NCBI RefSeq assembly: GCF_004331435.1
Contig: NZ_SJKA01000011.1
Span: 214,226-278,225 of the forward strand
Source: Kribbella sindirgiensis
GTDB lineage: Bacteria; Actinomycetota; Actinomycetes; Propionibacteriales; Kribbellaceae
Length of the DNA: 64,000 bases
Direction of reading: 5' to 3'
How positions within the stretch are numbered: position 1 is the first letter of the stretch; each line of letters opens with the position of its first letter. The position numbers and the translations under genes are program-made. The notes beneath the pieces were generated by a model. It saw only the letters and a list, made by a program, of their open reading frames with translations, ran no database searches and was not told the DNA's origin. Shown piece after piece: positions 51,305 to 59,492 of this stretch.

Positions 51305-52261
51305 GTGATCGACGTTCCGCGGTTCGGTCTCGGGTGCGCGCCGCTCGGCAACCTTTTCCGGCAGTACTCCGAGGCGGAGGCCGACGCGATCCTCGACGCG
51401 GCCTGGAACGCCGGCGTCCGGCACTTCGACACCGCGCCGCACTACGGGCTCGGACTGTCCGAGCAACGGGTCGGCCGCTTCCTCGCGACGAAGCCGCGCG
51501 ACGAGTACGTCCTGTCCACGAAGGTCGGCCGCCTGCTGCGGGAGGATCCGTCGTGGGACGGCGCGGCGATGGAGGCCGGCGGGTTCGTCGTCCCCGCCCG
51601 CCTGCAGCGAGTCCTCGACTACTCGGCCGCCGGCGTACGGGCGTCGGTCGAGGAGTCACTCACGCGGTTGGGGCTGAATCGGGTCGACATCCTCTACGTG
51701 CACGACCCGGAATTGTCCGGGGTCCCTGGCGCGACGGAGTCGGCCTTGGAAGCACTTGCCGAGTTGCGTGACGAGGGGATCGTGGCTGCGATCGGTACGG
51801 GTTCGCTCGGCATCGATGCTCAGCTGACGACAGTCCGCACCGGGCTGGCCGACGTACTGATGGTGGCGAATCGCTACACGCTGCTGGACCAGAGCGCCGT
51901 ACCGGAGCTGGTGGAGGCGTGTGACGAGTACGGCGTACGGATCGTGGCGGCGGCGGTGTTCAACAGTGGGCTGCTCGCTTCGACGCCGAGCCGCGATGCG
52001 AGGTACGACTACGAGGCCGTGCCCGACGAGGTCTTCGCTCGTGCGCTCGAGATCGACAAGGTGTGCGCCGGCCACGGAGTTGCCCTTCCCGCCGCCGCAC
52101 TGCAATACCCGCTGCTCGATCCACGCGTCATCTCAGTCGTCGCAGGCGCCGCGGCTCCCGATCAACTCCACCAGAACCTGGCCCACCTCAACAGCCCGAT
52201 CCCACCGGCCCTCTGGCAAGACCTCGCCGCCCTCAACCTCATTCCCTTAACCCAGACCTAA
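51305..52261 (+). CDS. aldo/keto reductase, D-threo-aldose/L-fucose 1-dehydrogenase type
   Basis: 318 residues, GTG start. AKR catalytic tetrad: Asp and Tyr in HFDTAPHYGLGLSE (about 41-54), Lys in LSTKVGRLL (about 74) and His in ILYVHDPEL (about 129). The segment VPRFGLGCAPLGNLF at the N-terminus is typical of the subgroup that oxidises L-fucose, D-arabinose or pyridoxal rather than reducing aldehydes. It would catalyse the first step of a non-phosphorylative pathway whose later steps are encoded by the divergent genes. Confidence 0.87.
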   Translation: MIDVPRFGLGCAPLGNLFRQYSEAEADAILDAAWNAGVRHFDTAPHYGLGLSEQRVGRFLATKPRDEYVLSTKVGRLLREDPSWDGAAMEAGGFVVPARLQRVLDYSAAGVRASVEESLTRLGLNRVDILYVHDPELSGVPGATESALEALAELRDEGIVAAIGTGSLGIDAQLTTVRTGLADVLMVANRYTLLDQSAVPELVEACDEYGVRIVAAAVFNSGLLASTPSRDARYDYEAVPDEVFARALEIDKVCAGHGVALPAAALQYPLLDPRVISVVAGAAAPDQLHQNLAHLNSPIPPALWQDLAALNLIPLTQT

Positions 52262-52451
52262 GGCTGGACCTGCTGCCAGCAGTCAGCAGAGCCCGGGATA
52301 ACCGGCAGCTCGCTGCAGGCGCCGGCGGGGTGGAGGTGTGGGGTGAGCTGTCGTGGTGGGGATAGAAATGGTCGCTCCGTGCAACTTTGTCCTCGTCTGC
52401 TCGACCGGTGGTGGATTGCCCTGGGGCGACGACGGGGTATGGAGACGGACG

Positions 52452-53282
52452 CTAGTGGTGTTCGGCGACGGTCGTGACGAACGCGGCGGCGGTGGTGAAC
52501 GTCAGCGGTGGTTCGGGGTTCCAGGGCAGGACCTTGCCGGTGCGCACACCTGGGACCTCGGACCACCCGGGGATGTTGGCCAGGCGGTCGGCGCCCAGCG
52601 AGTTCGGGCGCTGGTCGTACAGCACGAGGTCGGCAGGGTGCTTCGCGGCGAGCTCGGTCCACTTCACCACCTCCCACCCGCCTGCGGTGGTGGTCGGCGT
52701 GAACTGCACGCCTGCGTCGGCGAGGAGGTGCAGGCTCGGCCAGTAGGCCGGGTTCGCCACGTAGGCGTCGGTTTCGGTGCCACCCGACAGTGCAACCACC
52801 TGCACCGACGGTTTCTCACCGAGTGCGTCGAGCGCCGATGTCAGGTCAGCTTCGGAGTCCGGGAGGTCTGTCGAGGTCAGCGCGCTCGCCAGCTCGTGGA
52901 AGCGACCGATGACGGATGGGAGCGTCCGGTCGCCGGCGATGCCGATCCGCAGGCTTGGCGCGATGCCTTCGAGTTGGTCGGCGACGGCGGGCGTAACGCC
53001 GTACACCTCACCCGCATACGTGACACCCACGACGAGGTCGGGACGGAGGGACTTGACCAGGTCGAGGTCGATGCCGTCACCGGCTCCCACGCAAGGAAGG
53101 TCGAGCCCTGCCGCCGTTCCGCTGTCGGCGTGGTGCTGAGAGCCGAAGTACCCCACGACCGGTACGCCGAGCTGCCCCAACGTCTGCGCCGCCTGAGCGT
53201 ACGCAAGCACCCGCGCCGGACGACCCGCCAGTGCGACGTGCTGCTGCCGATCGTCCTCGAACGACCAACCACTGGATTCCAT
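52452..53282 (-). CDS. periplasmic-binding-protein-fold (FecB/TroA-like) protein lacking a signal peptide
   Basis: 276 residues. The fold matches iron-siderophore/cobalamin ABC binding proteins: VVGYFGSQHH, SLRPDLVVGVTYAG (about 93), LTSALDALGEKPSV, HPADLVLYDQRPNS and the C-terminal EHH. The start MESSGWSFEDDRQQ has no hydrophobic leader and no lipobox, and no permease or ATPase is adjacent. GGAGG lies ten bases before the ATG. It might be a cytosolic derivative, or its true exported start may be lost. Confidence 0.75.
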   Translation of the reverse strand: MESSGWSFEDDRQQHVALAGRPARVLAYAQAAQTLGQLGVPVVGYFGSQHHADSGTAAGLDLPCVGAGDGIDLDLVKSLRPDLVVGVTYAGEVYGVTPAVADQLEGIAPSLRIGIAGDRTLPSVIGRFHELASALTSTDLPDSEADLTSALDALGEKPSVQVVALSGGTETDAYVANPAYWPSLHLLADAGVQFTPTTTAGGWEVVKWTELAAKHPADLVLYDQRPNSLGADRLANIPGWSEVPGVRTGKVLPWNPEPPLTFTTAAAFVTTVAEHH

Positions 53283-53362
53283 GCCGGCACATTCCTCCCG
53301 TCGAGTAGACACGCAGGGACCATCATCATTCGTCTCCCCGCCGGCCGCATCGGGACAGCGTG

Positions 53363-53851
53363 TCAGGGCGCCACCCAGCCGAACGCCTGCTCGACCGCCT
53401 CGACGGTCTGCTCGACACTCTGACCGTCAACCACGATCACCCGTGCGCCGGACCCGTCGAGCTGGCTGCGCACCAACTCCCACCCCCAGACCAGACCTTT
53501 GTGATCGCCGCCGGGGTTCCGACGCTCCAGCCGCGCAAGCTGCTCGTCGCGCGAAGGCATCAGCCACACGGCGTTCTCGCCAACCCCGGCCATCACCGGA
53601 GTGACAAAGGCGCCTTCGACAACGACCGACGTGTCCCCGGGTAGCGCCTGGATGTCCTCGATGATCATCGGCCGCCGGTCGAAATCCCCGGGTCCGCTCC
53701 CCAACACATGAAGGCCCGCCGCGGCCGCCCGCGCCTCATGATCCCGCGCATGCGCATCCACGCTGTACCGAACAAACCCATACTTCCGCGCCAGCAACCG
53801 ACTGACCGTCGTCTTACCCGCTCCCGCGGGCCCGCCCACCCAAAAGATCAT
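53363..53851 (-). CDS. P-loop small-molecule kinase-like protein
   Basis: 162 residues. Walker A GGPAGAGKTTVS (about 6-17), then a Walker B-like VVVEGAFVTP (about 76-85) and a lid region with basic residues (LARLERRNPGGDHKG). Resembles shikimate/gluconate-kinase or AAA_33 ATPases with a substrate pocket. The phosphate acceptor is unknown; some homologues modify antibiotics or cofactors. It stands alone between a binding-protein gene and a Gfo/Idh operon. Confidence 0.78.
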   Translation of the reverse strand: MIFWVGGPAGAGKTTVSRLLARKYGFVRYSVDAHARDHEARAAAAGLHVLGSGPGDFDRRPMIIEDIQALPGDTSVVVEGAFVTPVMAGVGENAVWLMPSRDEQLARLERRNPGGDHKGLVWGWELVRSQLDGSGARVIVVDGQSVEQTVEAVEQAFGWVAP

Positions 53852-53876
53852 ATGAATCCAGTTTATCCAGGGTGTC

Positions 53877-54887
53877 CTAACCAGTCGGAGCGGACAGGTG
53901 CACGGTCTGGCCGGTGCTGATCGAGTCTTCGATCGCGCAGATGATCTGGGTGACGAGTACGCCGTGGTCGATGCCCGGCCCGAGATCGCCGCCGTCGACG
54001 AGTCCGGCCGCGAAGTCCTGCACCATCCACACGGCCGGGCCGACCTGTGATCGCCCGATCCGGCCGGAGACCGGCCACACCGACCGGTGCTTGTCGCTCA
54101 CCACCGTGAGGCCCTGATGCGACAGATCCGCTGTCACCGACCCTCCGGTGCCGATCACCTGGAACCGGAAGTCGACGATGCCGTCCCCGGCGTCCGGGAG
54201 CGTCCACGCCGAGGAGAGTGTCGCGGTCGATCCGTCGTCGAAGGTGACCAGGGCGTGCACCACGTCCCAGGTGTCGATGCCGCGCTCAGCAAGGACACCG
54301 CGAGATCCCACCGCGCTGACCGACTCGGGCTTCCGGCCGGTGAGCCAGAGGACCAGGTCGAGGGTATGCGGCAGGAGGAACCAGGCCGGCGACGACTGAG
54401 CCGCCCACGACAGCATGGTGGTCGGCACGAAGAAGGAGTTGCTGAGGGTGGCCGACGCCGTGATCGGCCTGCCGAGGTTCGCGATCGCCGCCTTGGCCTG
54501 GACGACATGCGGGTTCCAGCGGTTCTCGAAGCCGACGAGGCATCGAACGCCTGCGCGGTGGACCGCGGCGGCTATGGCGCGGGCGTCGTCCACGGTAGTG
54601 GCGACCGGCTTCTCGATCAGCAGGTGCTTACCGGCTTCGGCCACATCGACGGCGATCTGGCGATGGGCGAAGTCGGGGGTCGCCACGATCACGGCATCCG
54701 GATCGAAGGCCCCGAGCAACTCGGCGTGCGACGCGGTGACAGGTAGACCCGTGGCGGCCCTGGCCTCCTCGGCCACCTTGACCGACGGCTCCGCGAGCCC
54801 GACGACAGTGACGTCCGGCTGTCCCTCGAGAGCCTCGGCGAACAGCCTCCCGCGCAACCCGGCGCCGACAATGCCTATGGTGACCAT
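53877..54887 (-). CDS. Gfo/Idh/MocA family oxidoreductase
   Basis: 336 residues. Rossmann motif IGIVGAGLRGRLFAEAL (about 4-20), the signature EKPVATTVDDARAI (about 92-105; Lys in EKP) and GFENRWNPHV. A C-terminal alpha/beta substrate domain follows. The family oxidises sugars or inositols, or removes N-acetyl groups through NAD-cycling mechanisms. It is coupled by ATGA to the SDR upstream and divergent from nanE, which suggests handling an N-acyl sugar or its lactone. Confidence 0.88.
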   Translation of the reverse strand: MVTIGIVGAGLRGRLFAEALEGQPDVTVVGLAEPSVKVAEEARAATGLPVTASHAELLGAFDPDAVIVATPDFAHRQIAVDVAEAGKHLLIEKPVATTVDDARAIAAAVHRAGVRCLVGFENRWNPHVVQAKAAIANLGRPITASATLSNSFFVPTTMLSWAAQSSPAWFLLPHTLDLVLWLTGRKPESVSAVGSRGVLAERGIDTWDVVHALVTFDDGSTATLSSAWTLPDAGDGIVDFRFQVIGTGGSVTADLSHQGLTVVSDKHRSVWPVSGRIGRSQVGPAVWMVQDFAAGLVDGGDLGPGIDHGVLVTQIICAIEDSISTGQTVHLSAPTG

Positions 54888-55654
54888 CAGAACAGTGTGA
54901 AGCCGCCGTCGACCTTGACGACAGAGCCGGTCATGAAACTGGACGCCTCGCTCGCGAGGAAGATCGCCACCGGCCCGAGCTCCGGCGGCAGTCCGTAGCG
55001 CTTCATGGCGGCGGGATCGACACACCACTGCTTGAACTCCGGCTGGTCGACGGGTGACATCTCCGTCAGGAAATAGCCCGGCGCCATCGCGTTCACGCGG
55101 ATCCCGTGCGGCGCCCACTCGGCCGCCAGCGCCTTGGTCAGTTGATGGACCGCGGCCTTGGACGACAGGTACGACGCCTGCCAGCGGGGCTGGTTGACGA
55201 TCTCTGCCGACATCGAACCGACGTTGACGATGGTGCCGCCGCCGCGCTGCGCCATCCGGCGTCCGACCGCACGACTGCAGTACCAGACGCCGTCGACGTT
55301 GACGGAGAACACGTCGTGCCAGGCGTCGTCGGGCGTCTCGAACGCCCGGCCGGCGACACCGATGCCGGCGTTGTTGAGCAACACGTCGATCTCTCCGAAC
55401 TCGGTACTCACCTGCTCGACCGCACGTTCGACGTCCTCGACATCGGACACCTCGAGTTGTACGCCGTACGCGCGAATGCCGAGGTCGCGCAGTTCGGTCG
55501 CGGCGGCTTCTGCCGAGGCGAGCGTGCGCGCCGACACAGCCACCGCCGCACCGGCGTCGCCGAGCGCCTCGGCCATCGCGCGTCCAAGCCCCCGGCTACC
55601 ACCGGTGACCAGAGCGACCTTGCCCTCGAGGGAGAACTTCTGCATGGCGTTCAT
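54887..55654 (-). CDS. SDR-family oxidoreductase
   Basis: 255 residues: TGGSRGLGRAMA (about 17-28), NNAGIGVAG (about 94), NVGSMSAE and catalytic YLSSKAAV (about 159-166). The start is supported by AAAGGA four bases upstream. Family members oxidise gluconate, 3-hydroxyacids or sugars. It lies head-to-head with nanE (46-base gap) and is transcribed with the Gfo/Idh gene. Confidence 0.88.
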   Translation of the reverse strand: MNAMQKFSLEGKVALVTGGSRGLGRAMAEALGDAGAAVAVSARTLASAEAAATELRDLGIRAYGVQLEVSDVEDVERAVEQVSTEFGEIDVLLNNAGIGVAGRAFETPDDAWHDVFSVNVDGVWYCSRAVGRRMAQRGGGTIVNVGSMSAEIVNQPRWQASYLSSKAAVHQLTKALAAEWAPHGIRVNAMAPGYFLTEMSPVDQPEFKQWCVDPAAMKRYGLPPELGPVAIFLASEASSFMTGSVVKVDGGFTLF

Positions 55655-55700
55655 GGCGTCCTTTCCATAGGGGCGCGTTCTGTGATGGGAGGATGAGCGG

Positions 55701-56393
55701 ATGATCGACTCGCGACTCGTCTCGATCGAGGGGCGGCTTGTTGTGTCGTGCCAGGCCTATCCCGGTGAGCCGATGCGGTCCCCAGCCATCATGGCCGCTG
55801 TCGCGCAATCCGTCGTCGCTGGTGGCGCGGGTGGTGTCCGGGCTCAGGGGATCGAGGATCTGGAGGCTATTCGTCCGCTCGTCGACGTTTGCCTGATCGG
55901 ATTGGTCAAACGCGGAGCCGACGGCGTCTTCATCACGCCTACGGTCACGGATGCGCTGGACTGTGTCACCGCCGGCGCGGACATCGTGGCCGTGGACGGC
56001 ACCCGCCGCGACCGGCCCGATGGACAACCGCTGGCTGCGACCGTGGCCGCCGTCCACGCAGCAGGCGCCCTGGTGATGGCCGACTGCGGCAGTCTGGACG
56101 ATGCGCTCTACAGCGTCGCGGCAGGCGCCGACTGCATCGGAACCACGCTGGCCGGCTACACCGGTGAGCGTCCCATCACCCGAGGCCCCGACCTCGACCT
56201 ACTCAAGGAACTCGTCGCACAGCTGACTGTCCCGGTCATCGCCGAAGGACGCATCCGCAACCCCGACGACGCCCTGGCTTGCCTGAACGCCGGCGCGTAC
56301 GCCGTCGTCGTCGGGAGCGCCATCACCCACCCCACCCGCATCACCCGAACCTTCGCAGGACAACTCACCCACCACGCTCCGCGAAAGAAGTAG
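55701..56393 (+). CDS. nanE: N-acetylmannosamine-6-phosphate 2-epimerase
   Basis: 230 residues, TIM-barrel. Conserved elements: VSCQAYPGEPM (about 19-29), GAGGVRAQGIEDL (catalytic Arg/Gln region), IGLVKR with the catalytic Lys (about 70), DIVAVDGTRRDRPDG (about 96-110) and VIAEGRI (Glu about 181). NanE converts ManNAc-6-P to GlcNAc-6-P in sialic acid and amino-sugar use. No nanA, nanK or sialic acid transporter is next to it, so it may serve GlcNAc or ManNAc metabolism linked to the oxidoreductases upstream. Confidence 0.9.
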   Translation: MIDSRLVSIEGRLVVSCQAYPGEPMRSPAIMAAVAQSVVAGGAGGVRAQGIEDLEAIRPLVDVCLIGLVKRGADGVFITPTVTDALDCVTAGADIVAVDGTRRDRPDGQPLAATVAAVHAAGALVMADCGSLDDALYSVAAGADCIGTTLAGYTGERPITRGPDLDLLKELVAQLTVPVIAEGRIRNPDDALACLNAGAYAVVVGSAITHPTRITRTFAGQLTHHAPRKK

Positions 56394-56549
56394 TCCCGGC
56401 TCTCGTGAGGCGTGGGTGGGCGAATCGCGGTGCCGTGAGACAGCTTCTGGTGGGAGTGGACAGGAACTGGTGGATGGAGGCACGCAATAACGTGTTCAAG
56501 GGCCCGCGATCCCCGACCTTGCGCTCGGGCAGAGGTGCCGGGGGCGGTG

Positions 56550-56930
56550 TTATTCGGTGAAGGCTGTCATGCGGATTGAGACGAGTAGCCCGGGTAGCTC
56601 AGGGCCCAGTTTGGCGACGTACCGCGTGGGCGGCTCGGAGGGGAACCAGCGCGCGTATTCCTCGTTCAGACCGGTGAAGTCGGTGGGGTTTGCGAGGAGC
56701 ACGCCCACCTCGATGACGTCGTCCAGGCTGGCGCCGGCGGCGTGGAGGATCGCCTCGCAGTTCGTCAGTGCCTGCCGTGTCTGAGCCTGGATGGTGCTTT
56801 CGACGAGGCTGCCGGTGCTCGGGTCGATACCGGCGGTGCCTGAGACGAACACGTGGGATCCGGCCTTGACTCCCTGGCTGTAGAGCGGCGAAGTCGGGGC
56901 ATTCGCGGTCGTGATGATGTGGCGTGCCAT
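56550..56930 (-). CDS. RidA/YjgF family enamine/imine deaminase-like protein
   Basis: 126 residues. The fold is marked by SPLYSQGVKAGSHVFVSGTAGIDP (about 16-39) and the catalytic-site arginine region is seen late as PTRYVAK rather than the canonical RAxV. RidA hydrolyses reactive enamines from PLP enzymes; divergent members act in degradation pathways. The gene starts one base after the stop of the epimerase gene, so they are co-translated. Confidence 0.85.
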   Translation of the reverse strand: MARHIITTANAPTSPLYSQGVKAGSHVFVSGTAGIDPSTGSLVESTIQAQTRQALTNCEAILHAAGASLDDVIEVGVLLANPTDFTGLNEEYARWFPSEPPTRYVAKLGPELPGLLVSIRMTAFTE

Positions 56931-56931
56931 G

Positions 56932-57918
56932 TCAGATTGTGTATCGGGCGATGAGGGTGTTCATGGCGTTGTCGATGTCGGTGTCTACCCGTCGGCGGGA
57001 GGCGTCTTCGTCGTGCCAACTGATGATTTCGCGGGCGCCGGTCTCGAAGGGGATGGTGGCGACATAGTCGGGGACGACTTGGCGGAGTTTGGTGTTGTCG
57101 AAGACTGCTGAGTGGGTTTTGTCTCCGAGGAGGCCGGCGCCCCACGCTGGATGGACTGCGGCGATCGCGTCCGACGGGACGTGGACGATCTGGGCGGTGA
57201 CGCCCGCCGCGGCGGCGAGTGCGTTTGCGATCTGGTCCCAGGTGAGGACATCGTCGGAGGTGATCTGGAAGGCCTCGCCGAGCGTCCGGGGATGACCGAG
57301 CAAAGGCACCAGGCCGCGGGCGAAATCGCGGTGGTGGGTCAGGGTCCAGAGCGAGGAGCCGTCGCCGTGGACGACGACAGGCTGACCGCGTCGCATGCGT
57401 TCCACGATCGTCCACCCGCCGTCGAACGGAACGAGCGTCCGGTCGTAGGTATGCGAAGGCCGCACGATCGTGACCGGATACCCCTCCTCGCGATACAGAC
57501 CGGTGAGCAGATCCTCGCAAGCGATCTTGTTCCGTGAGTACTGCCAGAACGGATTGCGCAACGGCGTCGACTCGGTGATCGGCAGCCGCGCCGGTGGCGT
57601 CTGGTACGCCGACGCGGAGCTGATGAACACGTACTGCCCGACCCGCCCACGCAGCGCGTCGGTACGGGCCCGCACCTGATCAGGCGTGAACGCCAACCAA
57701 TCGACCACGACGTCGAACTCCTCACCGGCCACCGCGGCGAACGCCGATGCGTCGTCGACGTCGGCGGTCAGCACCCGCGCCTCCGGAGGCAGCGCGCGAG
57801 TCGAGGTCTTCCCCCGGTTGACGACCGTGAGGTCGAGCCCCGCCTCAACGGCCCGCCACGAGGAGGCCGAGCTGATGATCCCCGTCCCACCGAGAAAGAG
57901 CACACGCAAGCCGGTCAT
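56932..57918 (-). CDS. NAD-dependent epimerase/dehydratase (extended SDR)
   Basis: 328 residues. The atypical nucleotide motif GGTGIISSASSW (about 10-21), VVDWLAFTPDQVR, SSASAYQ and WQYSRNKI (Tyr-x3-Lys, about 126-130) place it with isoflavone-reductase-like and UDP-sugar epimerase relatives. The C-terminal part has YVATIPFETGAREIISWH. The substrate is unknown. It leads a two-gene unit with RidA. Confidence 0.85.
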   Translation of the reverse strand: MTGLRVLFLGGTGIISSASSWRAVEAGLDLTVVNRGKTSTRALPPEARVLTADVDDASAFAAVAGEEFDVVVDWLAFTPDQVRARTDALRGRVGQYVFISSASAYQTPPARLPITESTPLRNPFWQYSRNKIACEDLLTGLYREEGYPVTIVRPSHTYDRTLVPFDGGWTIVERMRRGQPVVVHGDGSSLWTLTHHRDFARGLVPLLGHPRTLGEAFQITSDDVLTWDQIANALAAAAGVTAQIVHVPSDAIAAVHPAWGAGLLGDKTHSAVFDNTKLRQVVPDYVATIPFETGAREIISWHDEDASRRRVDTDIDNAMNTLIARYTI

Positions 57919-58087
57919 TCAGACAACTCCTCGAGGTCGCGATCATGACGTGAGCAAGCCGACGTCCAGAGTAGGCCAGCCGGCGGATGCTCACGCAGAT
58001 CGAGCCGGGCCCTCACCCCAGGAATGTTCGCCCGACTGGCCAGCGACCGCGCCCACTCCTACGCCGCGCCGGCCGCCGAAACCACGT

Positions 58088-58534
58088 TCACCCGCGCGGT
58101 CCAGCCTGCCACCTGACGCCCGCCACCTCCGCGAGGCGGTCGAAGGCGCCGGTCCACAGCGCGTCGTACTCGGCCAGCAGGCTGTGGCGGATGCCGCCGT
58201 GGGTCAGGATCAGGTGCGCTTCGTTCTGCCCCGGAATCACGTCCACCAGGACCGTGCTCGCCGGGTGCGGCGGGTCGTCGAAGGCAGCCCGGAAGTAGTG
58301 CGGGGGCTCGCAGACCGTCACGATCCCGGTCTGTTCGACCCGCGGGCCGGCGACGACCATGAACCCGCCGTACTGCGTGTCACTCAGAACGGCCGGTCCG
58401 AGCCAGCCACTGAGTTGCTCCGGGACGGTGATGAGCTTCCACAAGCGGTCCGCAGCACAACCGAACGTCCGTACATATCTCAACTGCGGCGCCCGATCGG
58501 TACGCGTCGCTCGTGTCTGCGGTGTACGAGCCAT
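58088..58534 (-). CDS. SRPBCC (AHSA1/START-like) domain protein
   Basis: 148 residues with a START-like cavity: YVRTFGCAADRLWKLITVPEQLSGWLG (about 19-45), EPPHYFRAAFDD and the C-terminal helix LLAEYDALWTGAFDRLAEV. Such proteins bind hydrophobic ligands or act as toxin or stress accessory proteins. ATG 58534 has GGGGCGGT upstream. The 57919-58087 gap above it shows no credible gene. Confidence 0.75.
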   Translation of the reverse strand: MARTPQTRATRTDRAPQLRYVRTFGCAADRLWKLITVPEQLSGWLGPAVLSDTQYGGFMVVAGPRVEQTGIVTVCEPPHYFRAAFDDPPHPASTVLVDVIPGQNEAHLILTHGGIRHSLLAEYDALWTGAFDRLAEVAGVRWQAGPRG

Positions 58535-58698
58535 ACCGCCCCAGTGCCCCCTGCACCCCTTTCGCAATCACTCGTTTGCCGAGCAGAAGCCGTCGGAGAG
58601 GGGACTGGTGTGGAGGTCGGGATCGTGGCAAGCTCGGTAGCGGCGACTGTTGGGCAGTCAGCAGCCGGTGGGTGACTTTGTGCTGACTGGGAGGAACC

Positions 58699-58728
58699 AT
58701 GGCCGTTGGTGGTATGGACGCAGCATGA
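58699..58728 (+). CDS. nine-codon leader ORF coupled to the GAF-ANTAR gene
   Basis: ATG at 58699 with a strong GGGAGGA six bases upstream encodes MAVGGMDAA and stops in TGA overlapping the next ATG (ATGA, 58725-58728). The downstream gene has no ribosome site of its own, so ribosomes finishing this leader would restart there. It may be a control peptide; an alternative is that the leader is simply a coupling device. Confidence 0.55.
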   Translation: MAVGGMDAA

Positions 58729-59492
58729 GCGAGATCGAGGATGACGCCCTCGAGCTGAACGCTCACGAGAGGGCCGACGAGCCCCGGCTGCGGATGGTCG
58801 AGACCGTTGACGAGGCGGCGGATGTGTTCGCGCGCCTCGCGGTCGAGTTGCACAGCGCCGGCGGCGTCGAGGAAACCATCGACGCGGTGGTCCAGTTCGC
58901 GCTGCAAGCCTTGGGCTGCAGCTATTCCGGAGTGGCGCTCTACAACCGCGGCCGGCGACCGGAGATTCCGGCCGTGACGGATCCGGTCGTCGCCGAGATC
59001 TACAACCTGCAGATCGACGAGGGAGCCGGCCCGCTGATCGAGTCGATGAACCGGCAGGCCGTCGTGCTGGTCCGCGACACCGCGGCGGATGTCCGTTGGC
59101 CGACCTGGGCGGCGGAGGTGACTCGTCTCGGGGTCCGCAGTGTGCTGGACGTGCCGCTGGCCGTCGGCGGCGCCAGCGCGCGGTCGTTCGGCGTCCTCGG
59201 GTTGTACTCCCCGGAGCCGGACGGTTTCGGTCCGGACGACGAGGCGATCGCCCACATCCTCGCGCGGCACGCATCGGTCGCGGTGGCCACCGCCCGGCAC
59301 GAGCAGACGATGGCCCAGGCGGTCGACGCCCGGAAACTGGTCGGCCAGGCCATGGGCATCCTGATGGAACGCTACGAACTCGACGGCGACCGCGCGTTCG
59401 CCATCCTCAAGCGTTACTCGCAGGACACCAACACGAAGCTGCGCGACGTCGCCCAGCAGCTCATCGACACCCGCAAACTACCCCGCACCTGA
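58725..59492 (+). CDS. GAF and ANTAR domain protein (RNA-binding antiterminator type)
   Basis: 255 residues. A GAF domain (about 30-180: ALGCSYSGVALYNRG, IDEGAGPLIESMNRQ, VLDVPLAVGG, SFGVLGLYS) precedes an ANTAR helix bundle (about 195-250) with ARKLVGQAMGILMERYELDGDRAFAILKRYSQ. ANTAR domains bind paired hairpins and prevent transcription termination, usually in response to the sensory domain. It is paired tail-to-tail with a similar gene that overlaps it by 15 bases. A frame open from 58650 is extended by a weaker start. Confidence 0.9.
   Translation: MSEIEDDALELNAHERADEPRLRMVETVDEAADVFARLAVELHSAGGVEETIDAVVQFALQALGCSYSGVALYNRGRRPEIPAVTDPVVAEIYNLQIDEGAGPLIESMNRQAVVLVRDTAADVRWPTWAAEVTRLGVRSVLDVPLAVGGASARSFGVLGLYSPEPDGFGPDDEAIAHILARHASVAVATARHEQTMAQAVDARKLVGQAMGILMERYELDGDRAFAILKRYSQDTNTKLRDVAQQLIDTRKLPRT

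Noticed and set aside
56394..56549. Short plus-strand frame after nanE
   Set aside because: No homology or ribosome site; probably a 3' untranslated stretch.
57987..58130. Possible C-terminal gene remnant (reading GMFARLASDRAHSYAAPAA)
   Set aside because: Looks protein-like but too short to assign to any family; left as non-coding.
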